Origin: Stieleria magnilauensis
GTDB lineage: Bacteria > Planctomycetota > Planctomycetia > Pirellulales > Pirellulaceae
Length of the DNA stretch: 64,000 bases
Assembly (NCBI GenBank): GCA_007753675.1
Contig: CP036432.1
Coordinates: forward strand, 470,394 to 534,393
Reading direction: 5' to 3'
The position numbers were made by a program, and so were the translations under genes. The notes below the pieces were generated by a model. The model was not told where the DNA came from and searched no databases. It saw nothing but the letters and a program-made list of their open reading frames with translations. Positions 35,340-44,107 of this stretch are shown here, piece after piece. Position 1 is the stretch's first letter. Each line of letters begins with the position of its first letter.

Positions 35340-37502
35340 GTGAAACAAATTCTGCAAAACCTCGGCAATGGGGAAACATTGTTGGCGGACATCCCTTGTC
35401 CGCGTCGCGCCTCGGGGAACGTCTTGATTGACACCTCGCGCTCTTTGGTATCGCTCGGCACCGAGAAAATGCTGATCGATTTCGGGAAAGGCGGGTATTT
35501 GGCCAAAGCGAAATCCCAGCCGGACAAGGTCAAACAGGTTCTCCAGAAGATCAAGACCGATGGTCTTTGGACCACGGTCGATGCGGTCAAGGCGAAACTC
35601 GATGCGCCGATTCCACTCGGCTACAGCAACGTCGGAGTGGTGTGCGAGTCGTCGCCGAACTCCGTTTTCGCGATTGGTGATCGTGTTGTCAGTAACGGGC
35701 CGCACGCCGAAATCGTCAGCGTTCCGGAAAATCTGGTCGCAAAAATCCCCGACGGCGTGAGCGACGAATCCGCGGCGTACACCGTGGTTTCGGCGATCGG
35801 GCTGCAGGGCATTCGGCTCATGAACCCGACGCTCGGCGAACGCATCGTGGTCAGCGGACTGGGATTGATCGGCTTGCTGAGTGTGCAGATGCTGAGGGCG
35901 CACGGATGTGAAGTGATGGGCATCGATTTTGATCCGAAAAAACTGGAGCTGGCCCGAGCATTCGGTGCCACAACCGTCGATCTGTCCGCCAACGAAGACC
36001 CCGTTCGCGCGGCCGAACACTGGAGCGGCGGGAACGGCGTTGACGGTGTGCTGATCACGGCTTCGACGAAAAGCGACACACTGGTCCATCAAGCCGCAAC
36101 GATGTGCCGAAAACGAGGGCGGATCGTTCTGGTCGGAGTGATCGGCCTGAACCTTCGACGGGCCGACTTCTACGAAAAAGAACTGACCTTTCAAGTTTCA
36201 TGTTCTTACGGACCGGGCCGGTATGACCCCCAATATGAACAGCGCGGTTTGGATTATCCGATTGGGTTTGTACGCTGGACTGAGAAACGCAATTTCGAAG
36301 CTGTGTTGCAACTGCTCTCGACAAAACGAATTGACACGTCGCCATTGACCACGCATCGCTACCCATTTGACGAAGCGCTGAAGGGTTATCAAGCGATTCA
36401 TGAACAGGGAGCGATGGGAATTGTCCTTGAGTATGCGAGCGAGAATGAACAGGATCGGCGGCGGAACCTGATTCGGACCACGCAGGCGTCCGACGACGAT
36501 TCCACTGTCCCGTCCGGCGTCGGCCGGAAGGTCGACGGCGGAGTCCCCGTCCTTGCATTTATCGGGGCCGGAGCGTTCACCACCCGCATGCTGTTGCCGC
36601 TGCTGCGGAAAGAGAACGTGGTGCCTCATTCGATCATCAGCGGTACCGGAGTTTCGGCGGCGCACGCGGCCAAGAAGTTTGGTTTTGCATGGTGCGGAAC
36701 GGAGATGGAGAGCGTTCTGGTTGATCCCACGGTGGATGCGGTCGTGATCACCACGCCCCACCAGACGCATGGTGAATTTGTGATCCGGGCGTTGGAACAC
36801 GGAAAACACGTGTTTGTTGAAAAGCCTCTGGCAATGGATCACGAGGAATTAGGTGCCGTGCAAACATGCTTGCAGACGCGTCCCTCACAACGACTGTTTG
36901 TCGGCTACAACCGACGGTTCTCGCCTCATACCGATGCCGTCAAAAACTGGCTCCGATCGGCGCCGTGTTCCAAGGCCCTGATTCTGACGGTCAATGCCGG
37001 CATGATTCCGGCGGACCATTGGACGCAAGACTTGGAACTTGGTGGCGGGCGGATTCTCGGCGAAGCCTGTCACTTCATCGATCTGGCCCGTCATCTCGTC
37101 GACCACCCCATCACCGATGTGAAGGCCACGGCGATGACGGGTGGCGATGGTGCGTTGGGAGATTGCGTTGCCATCCATCTCTCGTTTGAGGATGGATCCA
37201 TCGCAACGATCCACTACCTGGCCAACGGCAGCAAAGCGTTTCCCAAAGAACGAATCGAAGTCTTCGCTGGAGGAAAGGTCGCCGTGATCGATAACTTCCG
37301 GCGATCGTATCTGATCGGCGAAAAACGCTCGCTCAAAACCCGTCGTCAAGACAAGGGACATGCGTCCGAACTGCGGACATTTCTCCAAAAGGCTTGTTGC
37401 GAAGGCAGTTGGCCGATTCCTCCGGAGCAATTATTCGAAGTGAGTCGTGTGACGATCGACGCGCACCTGCAAATTCGCGATCAACTGGCTCGATCCGGTT
37501 AA
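35340..37502 (+). CDS. Bi-domain oxidoreductase (Zn-type dehydrogenase fused to Gfo/Idh/MocA)
   Basis: A 720-residue fusion, GTG start. Residues about 1-365 are a medium-chain dehydrogenase-like domain: SLVSLGTEKMLIDFGKGG, then a Rossmann core IVVSGLGLIGLLSVQMLRAH. Its typical catalytic-Zn Cys/His set is not evident. Residues about 400-720 are a Gfo/Idh/MocA domain with VLAFIGAGAFTTRMLLPLLR, HVFVEKPLAMDHEEL (the EKP motif) and GGRILGEACHFIDLARHLVD. This architecture occurs in polysaccharide clusters, often beside heparinase-like and WbuB-like genes, as here. Probably it makes or edits a nucleotide sugar or sugar side group using NAD(P). The reaction is not established from sequence. Confidence 0.85.
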   Translation: MKQILQNLGNGETLLADIPCPRRASGNVLIDTSRSLVSLGTEKMLIDFGKGGYLAKAKSQPDKVKQVLQKIKTDGLWTTVDAVKAKLDAPIPLGYSNVGVVCESSPNSVFAIGDRVVSNGPHAEIVSVPENLVAKIPDGVSDESAAYTVVSAIGLQGIRLMNPTLGERIVVSGLGLIGLLSVQMLRAHGCEVMGIDFDPKKLELARAFGATTVDLSANEDPVRAAEHWSGGNGVDGVLITASTKSDTLVHQAATMCRKRGRIVLVGVIGLNLRRADFYEKELTFQVSCSYGPGRYDPQYEQRGLDYPIGFVRWTEKRNFEAVLQLLSTKRIDTSPLTTHRYPFDEALKGYQAIHEQGAMGIVLEYASENEQDRRRNLIRTTQASDDDSTVPSGVGRKVDGGVPVLAFIGAGAFTTRMLLPLLRKENVVPHSIISGTGVSAAHAAKKFGFAWCGTEMESVLVDPTVDAVVITTPHQTHGEFVIRALEHGKHVFVEKPLAMDHEELGAVQTCLQTRPSQRLFVGYNRRFSPHTDAVKNWLRSAPCSKALILTVNAGMIPADHWTQDLELGGGRILGEACHFIDLARHLVDHPITDVKATAMTGGDGALGDCVAIHLSFEDGSIATIHYLANGSKAFPKERIEVFAGGKVAVIDNFRRSYLIGEKRSLKTRRQDKGHASELRTFLQKACCEGSWPIPPEQLFEVSRVTIDAHLQIRDQLARSG

Positions 37503-37520
37503 CCGAAAGCAAAGCACAAA

Positions 37521-38864
37521 TTGAACCGCTTTCAACAATGGCGCCTGCGTGGATCGGCATGGGGCACCCCACACCGAAAGAAGCTGGCGGAAAACCTGTT
37601 TTGGCTGACGGCCGACAAGGGAGTGCGGATCTTTCATGGGATTTTCATCGCGGCGGTCGTTGCGCGTTACCTGGGGCCGGCCGATTACGGACTGATCGCA
37701 GTTGCCGCATCATTTCTGGCGATCATCACCCCGCTGATCACGCTCGGTTTCGACAGCGTTGTCGTTCGCGAGTTCGTGACATCGGAGGACCGAAGTCGCC
37801 TCTTCTGGACCGTCTTTGCAGCGCGTCTTCTGTTTGGAGTGCTTTCATATGCGGTGCTTTGCGTTCTGATCCTGACTCATCTTTTGCCCACCGAGTCCAG
37901 AACCGAAGCCATTGTCTTGCTAATCGGTTGCATGCCGTTGACGACGCTCGCCTTCGACGTCCCTCGGCTGATCTTTCAATCCGAGGTCCGCGAGAAATGG
38001 GTGGTCTGGATTGCAAATGCCGCATTGGCCGTCGCGGCCATCGTCAAGCTCATCCTGGTCGCGGTCGAAGCCGACGTGACGAGTTTTGCCGCGGTCAATG
38101 CCTGCGCTGTTTCAGTGACGGTGGTGGCGACGATGGCGTCGGCCAGAATGTTGGGCATCCTTCCGAAACTCGTGCATCCGCATTGGCAAACGTTCCTCAA
38201 ACTGACCCGCGAGTGCTGGCCGCTGATTCTGTCGGGGCTCAGCATCGCCCTGTACATGAACGTCGACGTCGTCATGCTTCGGCTTTTGGAAGACCCCGAG
38301 GTCGTGGGGATCTATTCCGTTGCCGCTCGACTATCGACGTTCTGGTTCTTCATCCCCATGGCGCTTGCGCAAACCTTGTTCCCGGGTTTAACCCGAGCGT
38401 ATGCCGAGGATCAGTCCCAGTACAAAGTTGCGCTCTTTCGCTACTTGCGGCTCAATACCCTGGCAGGCTATGCCACGGTGGTCCTGGCGGAAATGTTTGT
38501 TCCACCCTTGATTTACCTGTTGTTCGGCAGTCAATACGTCGAGAGCGTTCCCTGCTTTCGGCTGCACGCGTTGGCAATTCTGTTTGTGTTTCTTGGCGTC
38601 GCGCGGGCACAGCATTTGAATCTGGAAAAACTGCATATTTACGGAATGTGGGCGACCGTGGTTGGCGGCATCATCAACATACTGCTCAATTTCGCGTTGA
38701 TCCCCGTGCTTTCAGCTGCAGGCGCTGCCGCCGCGACGGTATTAAGCTTTGCCATCTCTGCCTTTGTGATGAGCTTTGTCTTTGAACGCACGCGCTGGTT
38801 TGCGAAGCTTCAGTGGCTTACGCTTCGAAAACCTTGGAAAATGAACCCTAGCAGCGAAGAATGA
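37521..38864 (+). CDS. Polysaccharide flippase (Wzx, MOP superfamily)
   Basis: A 447-residue membrane protein with 12-14 predicted helices and the Wzx/RfbX opening pattern: LFWLTADKGVRIFHGIFIAA, then YLGPADYGLIAVAASFLAII and LGFDSVVVREFV. It would move lipid-linked repeat units across the inner membrane. The start is a TTG 18 bp after the previous stop; no nearby ATG or GTG is in frame. It overlaps the second FkbM gene by 4 bp (ATGA). It pairs logically with the Wzy candidates and the neighbouring export lipoprotein. Confidence 0.9.
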   Translation: MNRFQQWRLRGSAWGTPHRKKLAENLFWLTADKGVRIFHGIFIAAVVARYLGPADYGLIAVAASFLAIITPLITLGFDSVVVREFVTSEDRSRLFWTVFAARLLFGVLSYAVLCVLILTHLLPTESRTEAIVLLIGCMPLTTLAFDVPRLIFQSEVREKWVVWIANAALAVAAIVKLILVAVEADVTSFAAVNACAVSVTVVATMASARMLGILPKLVHPHWQTFLKLTRECWPLILSGLSIALYMNVDVVMLRLLEDPEVVGIYSVAARLSTFWFFIPMALAQTLFPGLTRAYAEDQSQYKVALFRYLRLNTLAGYATVVLAEMFVPPLIYLLFGSQYVESVPCFRLHALAILFVFLGVARAQHLNLEKLHIYGMWATVVGGIINILLNFALIPVLSAAGAAAATVLSFAISAFVMSFVFERTRWFAKLQWLTLRKPWKMNPSSEE

Positions 38865-39619
38865 ACGTGACGAAATCGTTTCGATCAGCCATCCGTAAGT
38901 GCTTGTTGCTGATCCGTAATCAGTTGCTGCGCCCGCTGACACACTTGATGGGTAAGGGGCCGTTTTCATCGGTAGCACTTGACTACCTTGACTTGCAACT
39001 CGTTTCACTGATGGGACGTCGACGCGGCGGCGTGTTCGTGGAAGCGGGCGCAAACGACGGGATTAGCCAGAGCAATACCTATTACCTGGAGAAAGTGCTT
39101 GGATGGAGCGGAGTGCTTGTCGAACCGATGCCAGAACTGGCATCGCTGTGTCGCAAACGGCGTCGGGGCGCCCGTGTGGTCAATGCCGCCTTGGTGAGAG
39201 AGAATTACCCGAATCCGACTGTCACGCTTGAACGCGCCGGATTGATGAGTGTGATCAACGACGGTGTGTTGCAGGCATCTGCCGTCGAAGACCACATCCG
39301 GCAAGGCCGCGATGTGCAACAGCTTGACGAACAAGCGGCCGTTGAGGTTCCGGCGCTCACACTTCAGCAGATCTTAACGGATGCAAACATTTCACATGTT
39401 GATTTTCTTTCGCTCGATGTCGAAGGTTATGAGCTTGAAGTCTTGAAGGGAATCGCGTTTGACCAGACCACCTTCGATTGGATTCTGGTGGAAGTGCGCC
39501 CGTCCAATGAGCAGGAGATCGACGCGTTGCTGGGAGACCATGGCTACGTTTGGGAGCGGATCTGGCGCACTCCTTCGTATGCGAACAAAATCTATCGCCG
39601 TGCGAACCGGAGCAACTAG
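38861..39619 (+). CDS. FkbM-family methyltransferase (second copy)
   Basis: A 252-residue SAM-dependent methyltransferase. Motif I is VFVEAGANDGISQSNTYYLE at about residue 58, then VLVEPMPELASLCRKRR, and the C-terminal acidic motif FLSLDVEGYELEVLKGI. The N-terminal 45 residues are basic and moderately hydrophobic, with no clear membrane segment. It differs clearly in sequence from the first FkbM protein in the locus, so it is not a recent duplicate. Starts within the flippase stop codon, ends 2 bp before the next gene. Probably O-methylates a glycan residue. Confidence 0.87.
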   Translation: MNVTKSFRSAIRKCLLLIRNQLLRPLTHLMGKGPFSSVALDYLDLQLVSLMGRRRGGVFVEAGANDGISQSNTYYLEKVLGWSGVLVEPMPELASLCRKRRRGARVVNAALVRENYPNPTVTLERAGLMSVINDGVLQASAVEDHIRQGRDVQQLDEQAAVEVPALTLQQILTDANISHVDFLSLDVEGYELEVLKGIAFDQTTFDWILVEVRPSNEQEIDALLGDHGYVWERIWRTPSYANKIYRRANRSN

Positions 39620-39621
39620 GC

Positions 39622-40557
39622 ATGCAGTCATTTCCGGTCCTGTTTACGATCTTCAACCGTCCTGAGCAAACACGCCAGGCGTTCGACGCGATTCGGTTAG
39701 CCCAGCCTCATCGCCTCTACGTCGCCGCGGATGGTCCCCGGCCGGATCGCCACGACGACGTTGTCGGCTGTGAAGCGACACGAAAAATCCTCGATGAAGT
39801 GGATTGGGATTGCGAAGTCTTCACGCTTTACCGTGATCATAACTTGGGCTGTAAACGCGCCATGTCGGAAGGCATCAGCTGGTTTTTCGAGCATGAACCA
39901 GCCGGTATCGTGATCGAGGATGACTGCGTCGCGGATCCGAGTTTCTTTTGTCTCTGCAGCGAGTTGCTGGAGCGGTATGCCGATGATCAGCGGGTCGGAA
40001 TGATCAGCGGGATCAATCACTACCAGGTGCAAAGCAACCCGGGGGACTCTTACCACTTCTCGAAACTCGGTCGCATTTGGGGCTGGGCGACCTGGCGTGA
40101 TCGCTGGGCACTGTATGATGACACTCTGAATGCGTACGCCGGAAGACTGAATGAACTGAGACGCTCGATTGGCCAGACCGAGCGTTATCGTCAAATGTTT
40201 TTTGCCATTCTGGATGCGGATCAAAGCGGAGCCATCTCGACCTGGGATTGCTACTGGGATCTCGCCCTGCACGCCAACGATCTGTTGACCGTTCGGCCGA
40301 AATGCAATTTGGTCTCTAACGTCGGCTTCGGTGACGGTGCCACACATACCGGTGGAAAAGCGCAGCGGCATATTCTGCAACGTGATTCGCTGGATTTTCC
40401 ACTCCATCATCCTGCAGCCGTCCAACACGACAGGCAAGCGGACCGGATTCACGAGCAGCGGCTTTATCCCAATTCCTGGGTCCGCCAAGTTGCCCGATCG
40501 TTGGGGGCACGCAAGTTGCTCAAGAAGATACAAGGACTTTTTCCTTCTACCGCGTGA
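39622..40557 (+). CDS. GT-A glycosyltransferase-like protein
   Basis: A 312-residue nucleotide-diphospho-sugar transferase. The ATG gives FPVLFTIFNRPEQTRQAFDA and LYVAADGPR, then VIEDDCVADPSFFCLCSELL, where Glu-Asp-Asp fills the metal-binding role of the DxD motif. Later GRIWGWATWRDRW and STWDCYWDLALH match a family I know from sugar-transferase-like proteins (sometimes annotated HlpA-like). An upstream in-frame start is inside the FkbM gene and was rejected. Part of the same tight plus-strand array. Sugar specificity unknown. Confidence 0.8.
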   Translation: MQSFPVLFTIFNRPEQTRQAFDAIRLAQPHRLYVAADGPRPDRHDDVVGCEATRKILDEVDWDCEVFTLYRDHNLGCKRAMSEGISWFFEHEPAGIVIEDDCVADPSFFCLCSELLERYADDQRVGMISGINHYQVQSNPGDSYHFSKLGRIWGWATWRDRWALYDDTLNAYAGRLNELRRSIGQTERYRQMFFAILDADQSGAISTWDCYWDLALHANDLLTVRPKCNLVSNVGFGDGATHTGGKAQRHILQRDSLDFPLHHPAAVQHDRQADRIHEQRLYPNSWVRQVARSLGARKLLKKIQGLFPSTA

Positions 40558-40560
40558 CTT

Positions 40561-40746
40561 TTGGGGAAGTTTTTGGTCGTGTTGGTTTGTCCCGTCTGCA
40601 CCAGCGATGAGAGCTCCTTCATCGATCGCGGCAGTTCGAAAACAATCCCTGTCGAGGGGGTGTTCGCTTGTGAATTGGCGGGCGATGAACGAGGATGGGG
40701 ATCGTCCTGTGTGACCGCCTTGGGCGTTGGCCCGCTGCCGAGCTGA
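40561..40746 (+). pseudogene. Small frame with zinc-ribbon-like start, possible remnant
   Basis: A 61-codon frame with TTG starts occupies most of the 203-bp gap between two glycosyltransferase genes. It contains VCPVCTSDESSFIDRGSSK, which resembles the CPVC zinc-ribbon opening of sugar methyltransferases, and it then loses similarity and stops. No ribosome-binding site is evident. It may be the leftover 5' end of a lost methyltransferase gene, or chance. It could also be a small protein, for which there is no further support. Confidence 0.3.
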
Positions 40747-40760
40747 TAGTTGTACTTCCA

Positions 40761-42107
40761 GTGAACATCGTTTTCTTTTCTCACTACTACACTCCCGAGG
40801 GGAACGCCCCTGCCTCCCGCACTGCAGATCATTGTGCGCGGTGGGTGAAGGATGGTGGTGGGACGCGAGTCACGGTGATCACGTGTGCTCCGAATGTGCC
40901 CGATGGTCGAGTTTATCCGGGTTACCGGAATCGCTGGTTGCCACAGCGAGAAACGATCGACGGGGTTGATGTCGTTCGCGTCTGGACGTTCATCCAGAGC
41001 AATCCAGGCCGGGCCGGACTGATCCTCAACTACCTCACTTATTTGTTTTCTGCCCTGTTCGCGTTCGTGTTCTTCGTGCGGCGTCCGAATGTGGTCGTCG
41101 CGACCACTCCCCAGTTTTTTTGTGGCGTCACCGGGGTCCTCGCCAGTTGGTTGAAGTGGTGTCCGCTGGTGTTGGAAGTGCGCGACATTTGGCCGGAGTC
41201 GATTGTGACCGTCGGTGCAATACGACGCGGAGTCATCATTCGAACGCTCGAATGGATGGAGCGTTGGATGTACCGCAGTGCCAATCATATCGTCACGGTC
41301 GGTCCGGGCTACCGCGACAACATCCTTTCAAAGGTTGACGTCGCGAATCGAATTTCGATGGTGACCAACGGCGTGGATCCGAAACAATTCAGCCCGGAAA
41401 CCGAGAGCGTTTCGTTCAAGGAACGTTACGACCTCATGGAGAAATTCGTTTGTTCCTACGTCGGAACCGTCGGCATGGCGCACGGATTGGATGTGATCAT
41501 CAATGCGGCACGGCGTTTCAAAGCGGTGGGTCGAGGAGACGTCGTTTTTCTGGTGGTTGGTGGCGGAGCCAAGCTGGAGCAAATGCGACGAACCGTGGCC
41601 GAGCTGGGGCTCGGTGATCTGATCCGATTGACCGGCCGCCTGGATAAATCCGAGATCCCCCAGGTGCTCGCGGCCTCGGACGCCTGCCTGGTTCATCTCA
41701 GTAAAGTGGATTTGTTCGAGCATGTTATCCCGTCTAAGATCTTTGAAACAATGGCCATGGAGCGGCCGATCATCATGGGCGTCCGCGGGCGGGCTCTGGA
41801 CATCGTGTTGGCCGCTGAGAGTGGTGTTGCGATGGAACCCGAAAATGACGCCCAACTGTTTGAGATTCTCGACTGGATGGTCGGCGCACCCGAAGCCGTC
41901 GGGCAGATGGGACGAAACGGTCGCAAGTTCGTGATCGAACACTTCAACCGAGACCAACTTGCGCTGGAGATGTTGTCGATCATCCGACGTACCTCCGAAG
42001 GTGAAGTGTTTTGTCTTGAGGATCGGGACTGGGGTGGAGAGTCCGGCGACCATTCAGACGACACGAACCTGACCCCTGTTGCCTCCTCCGGCGGCACTCG
42101 TCGCTGA
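40761..42107 (+). CDS. Glycosyltransferase family 4, WbuB-like
   Basis: A 448-residue GT-B enzyme. The GTG start gives NIVFFSHYYTPEGNAPASRT, the classic WbuB/WcaI N terminus. The middle has a hydrophobic patch (LILNYLTYLFSALFAFVFFV) for membrane contact and VLEVRDIWPESIV. The donor domain contains SYVGTVGMAHGLDVIINAAR, then HLSKVDLFEHVIPSKIFETM and MERPIIMGVRGRALDIV. WbuB-type enzymes transfer N-acetyl-fucosamine or similar amino sugars in E. coli O-antigens; the donor here is unknown. It precedes the heparinase-like gene by 15 bp, a pairing seen in many exopolysaccharide loci. Confidence 0.87.
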   Translation: MNIVFFSHYYTPEGNAPASRTADHCARWVKDGGGTRVTVITCAPNVPDGRVYPGYRNRWLPQRETIDGVDVVRVWTFIQSNPGRAGLILNYLTYLFSALFAFVFFVRRPNVVVATTPQFFCGVTGVLASWLKWCPLVLEVRDIWPESIVTVGAIRRGVIIRTLEWMERWMYRSANHIVTVGPGYRDNILSKVDVANRISMVTNGVDPKQFSPETESVSFKERYDLMEKFVCSYVGTVGMAHGLDVIINAARRFKAVGRGDVVFLVVGGGAKLEQMRRTVAELGLGDLIRLTGRLDKSEIPQVLAASDACLVHLSKVDLFEHVIPSKIFETMAMERPIIMGVRGRALDIVLAAESGVAMEPENDAQLFEILDWMVGAPEAVGQMGRNGRKFVIEHFNRDQLALEMLSIIRRTSEGEVFCLEDRDWGGESGDHSDDTNLTPVASSGGTRR

Positions 42108-42122
42108 CCGGCCGGCATTTCA

Positions 42123-43961
42123 ATGGCACCACGCCGCCTGTCTCGCCTGGCCGCGCTTCTTCGCCATCACCGCCCCGGCCAATTTGCCTGGCGACTCTAC
42201 CGGACCGCGCAGCGACACCTTCGTCGACGTTTGCCCGAGCGATTGGTCTTTCAAGTCGGCCGCAGCCAAGCCGGCTGGAAACCCGGCGCCCAGGCCGCTT
42301 TCCAAGCAATCGCCACACGAAGGCTACAGCTTTGGCCGCAGCGCAACGCTCACGCCGCCGATATCTCCGACGGGCAGTTTCGGTTCCTTAATCAATCCCG
42401 CGATCTGCGGATCCATGCCTCCGGCGATGAACCCGACATCGACTGGAACCCAGAGGCGCCACGGTTGTGGCGTTTTCATCTTCAGTGCCAGGAATACCTG
42501 ACCGATCTGGCGGACCAGCGCGGCGCGGATGCCGCTTACAGCATCGTCCGATCCTGGCTCGCGCAGCCGCGTCATCAGAGCCCGACGCGCGACCCCGATG
42601 CCTGGCACCCGTTTTGTATTTCAAGACGTTTACCTGTCTGGCTTTCCCTGGCCGCGGCCCACGATCCACCCGTTGAAATCGCGGGACTATTCTGGCGCTG
42701 TGTTGGCGATCAGGTCCTCTGGCTTCGTCGCAATTGTGAATGGGACCTTGGTGGCAACCATTTATTGGAGAACTTGTCCGCGCTGTATCTCGCAGAATCG
42801 TATTTGGATTTAGGGACTGCCGCCGTTGGGCCTTCGGTACAGCCGAGACTGCTGGCCGAGTTGGACGAACAAATCTTGCCGTCGGGCGAGCATTACGAGC
42901 GGGCGCCGACCTATCACGCATTGATGATGGTCTGTGTCTTGCAATGTGCCGAAGCGGCCCGATTCGCTCAGTCGAACGTCTTGGATCGGCTGCGAATCGT
43001 GATCAGCCAGATGCTTCAGTTTGCGCAATGGATTCGCCAACCCGACGGCCACTTTCCCTTGTTGGCCGACTCGGCACGCGGCGAAACACCGGATCTGGAC
43101 AAGCTGTTTGCATGGGCGGAGAACTTTTGGGAGCCCGACGCCCGAGGCAATCCAACCGTCGACTATTGGGCGACGCAAACCGATCGCGGTGATCGACTGC
43201 TGTTTGACGTCGGCCCGCTCGGCTGTGATCACTTGCCGGCCCACGCTCACGCCGACCTGCTCCAGATCACCGCTACGTTAGGCGGCCGCGACGCCATCGT
43301 CGACACCGGCAATTACGAATATGAACCTGGTCAGCTGCGTCAACGTTGCCGCAGCACGTCGGCCCACAACGTGTTGCAACTCGGATCGCGAGAACAATGC
43401 GACATCTGGTCCAGCTTTCGCATGGGACGGCGAGGGAAGCCGCTTTGGCAGCGTCATGGAACGACGAATGGGTATTCGTGGTGCGCTGCGGCGCACGACG
43501 GTTTTGATTGCCCGACAGGCCGCGTCATCGTCTCAAGCGGATCCGCCTGGACCGTGATTGATTGGTTCCATGGCTATCCCGGTGAGGTCACTGCGACTTC
43601 TCGGTTGCACTGGCATCCCGACTGGCGGCTGGCGCTCGGCCGCGATCCATCACATGTCTCCGCGTTCCATCCCGACGCCCCCGAGTCGATCTACAGGATT
43701 GAAAGTCTGGGCGAATCGGCGGAACTATCCATTGATGAAAGCCTCTACTGCCCGGACTTTGGCCGACAGATCAACAACCAGATGATCGTCAACGTCAAAC
43801 GCTGCGATTCGAACGGATGGCTCGGATTCCATCTTCCACTGCAAGCCGAACAGGCGTCTCCGGTTCCGCAAGTCCGCTTAGAGGGCGGACGCTTAAACGT
43901 GACGTCTGGCGACGGCGGCGAGATCTCAGTTTTCGTCGAAGAAGGACGGTGGCTGGGATAG
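42123..43961 (+). CDS. Heparinase II/III-family polysaccharide lyase-like protein
   Basis: A 612-residue protein. The N-terminal alpha/alpha-toroid region (about 130-340) includes CEWDLGGNHLLENLSALYLA and YERAPTYHALMMVCVLQ. The C-terminal beta-sandwich begins around CDHLPAHAHADLLQITATLG, with the His-Ala-His motif and a run of conserved residues used in the family for catalysis, then VDTGNYEYEPGQLRQRCRST. No signal peptide is evident: the N terminus is strongly basic (MAPRRLSRLAALLRHHRPGQ). Within capsule loci such proteins probably trim or edit uronic acid polymers or repeat units. Activity is not proven. Last gene of the plus-strand locus. Confidence 0.85.
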   Translation: MAPRRLSRLAALLRHHRPGQFAWRLYRTAQRHLRRRLPERLVFQVGRSQAGWKPGAQAAFQAIATRRLQLWPQRNAHAADISDGQFRFLNQSRDLRIHASGDEPDIDWNPEAPRLWRFHLQCQEYLTDLADQRGADAAYSIVRSWLAQPRHQSPTRDPDAWHPFCISRRLPVWLSLAAAHDPPVEIAGLFWRCVGDQVLWLRRNCEWDLGGNHLLENLSALYLAESYLDLGTAAVGPSVQPRLLAELDEQILPSGEHYERAPTYHALMMVCVLQCAEAARFAQSNVLDRLRIVISQMLQFAQWIRQPDGHFPLLADSARGETPDLDKLFAWAENFWEPDARGNPTVDYWATQTDRGDRLLFDVGPLGCDHLPAHAHADLLQITATLGGRDAIVDTGNYEYEPGQLRQRCRSTSAHNVLQLGSREQCDIWSSFRMGRRGKPLWQRHGTTNGYSWCAAAHDGFDCPTGRVIVSSGSAWTVIDWFHGYPGEVTATSRLHWHPDWRLALGRDPSHVSAFHPDAPESIYRIESLGESAELSIDESLYCPDFGRQINNQMIVNVKRCDSNGWLGFHLPLQAEQASPVPQVRLEGGRLNVTSGDGGEISVFVEEGRWLG

Positions 43962-44107
43962 GCATTTGAGTTGGTCGGGCCTCAGTGGGCGCGCATGGGA
44001 GTGCCGCTATCTGGACGTTTCGGGCAAGCGTTCGTCGTCCTGTATCCCCTGAATACAACTTCATCAGCCAAGCCTCTTGTTTAGCTCGCTGAGGATCGCG
44101 CAGATAA

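Noticed and set aside
35295-36194. 299-codon antisense frame over the bi-domain oxidoreductase
   Set aside because: No motif, no ribosome-binding site, and full overlap with a clear gene.
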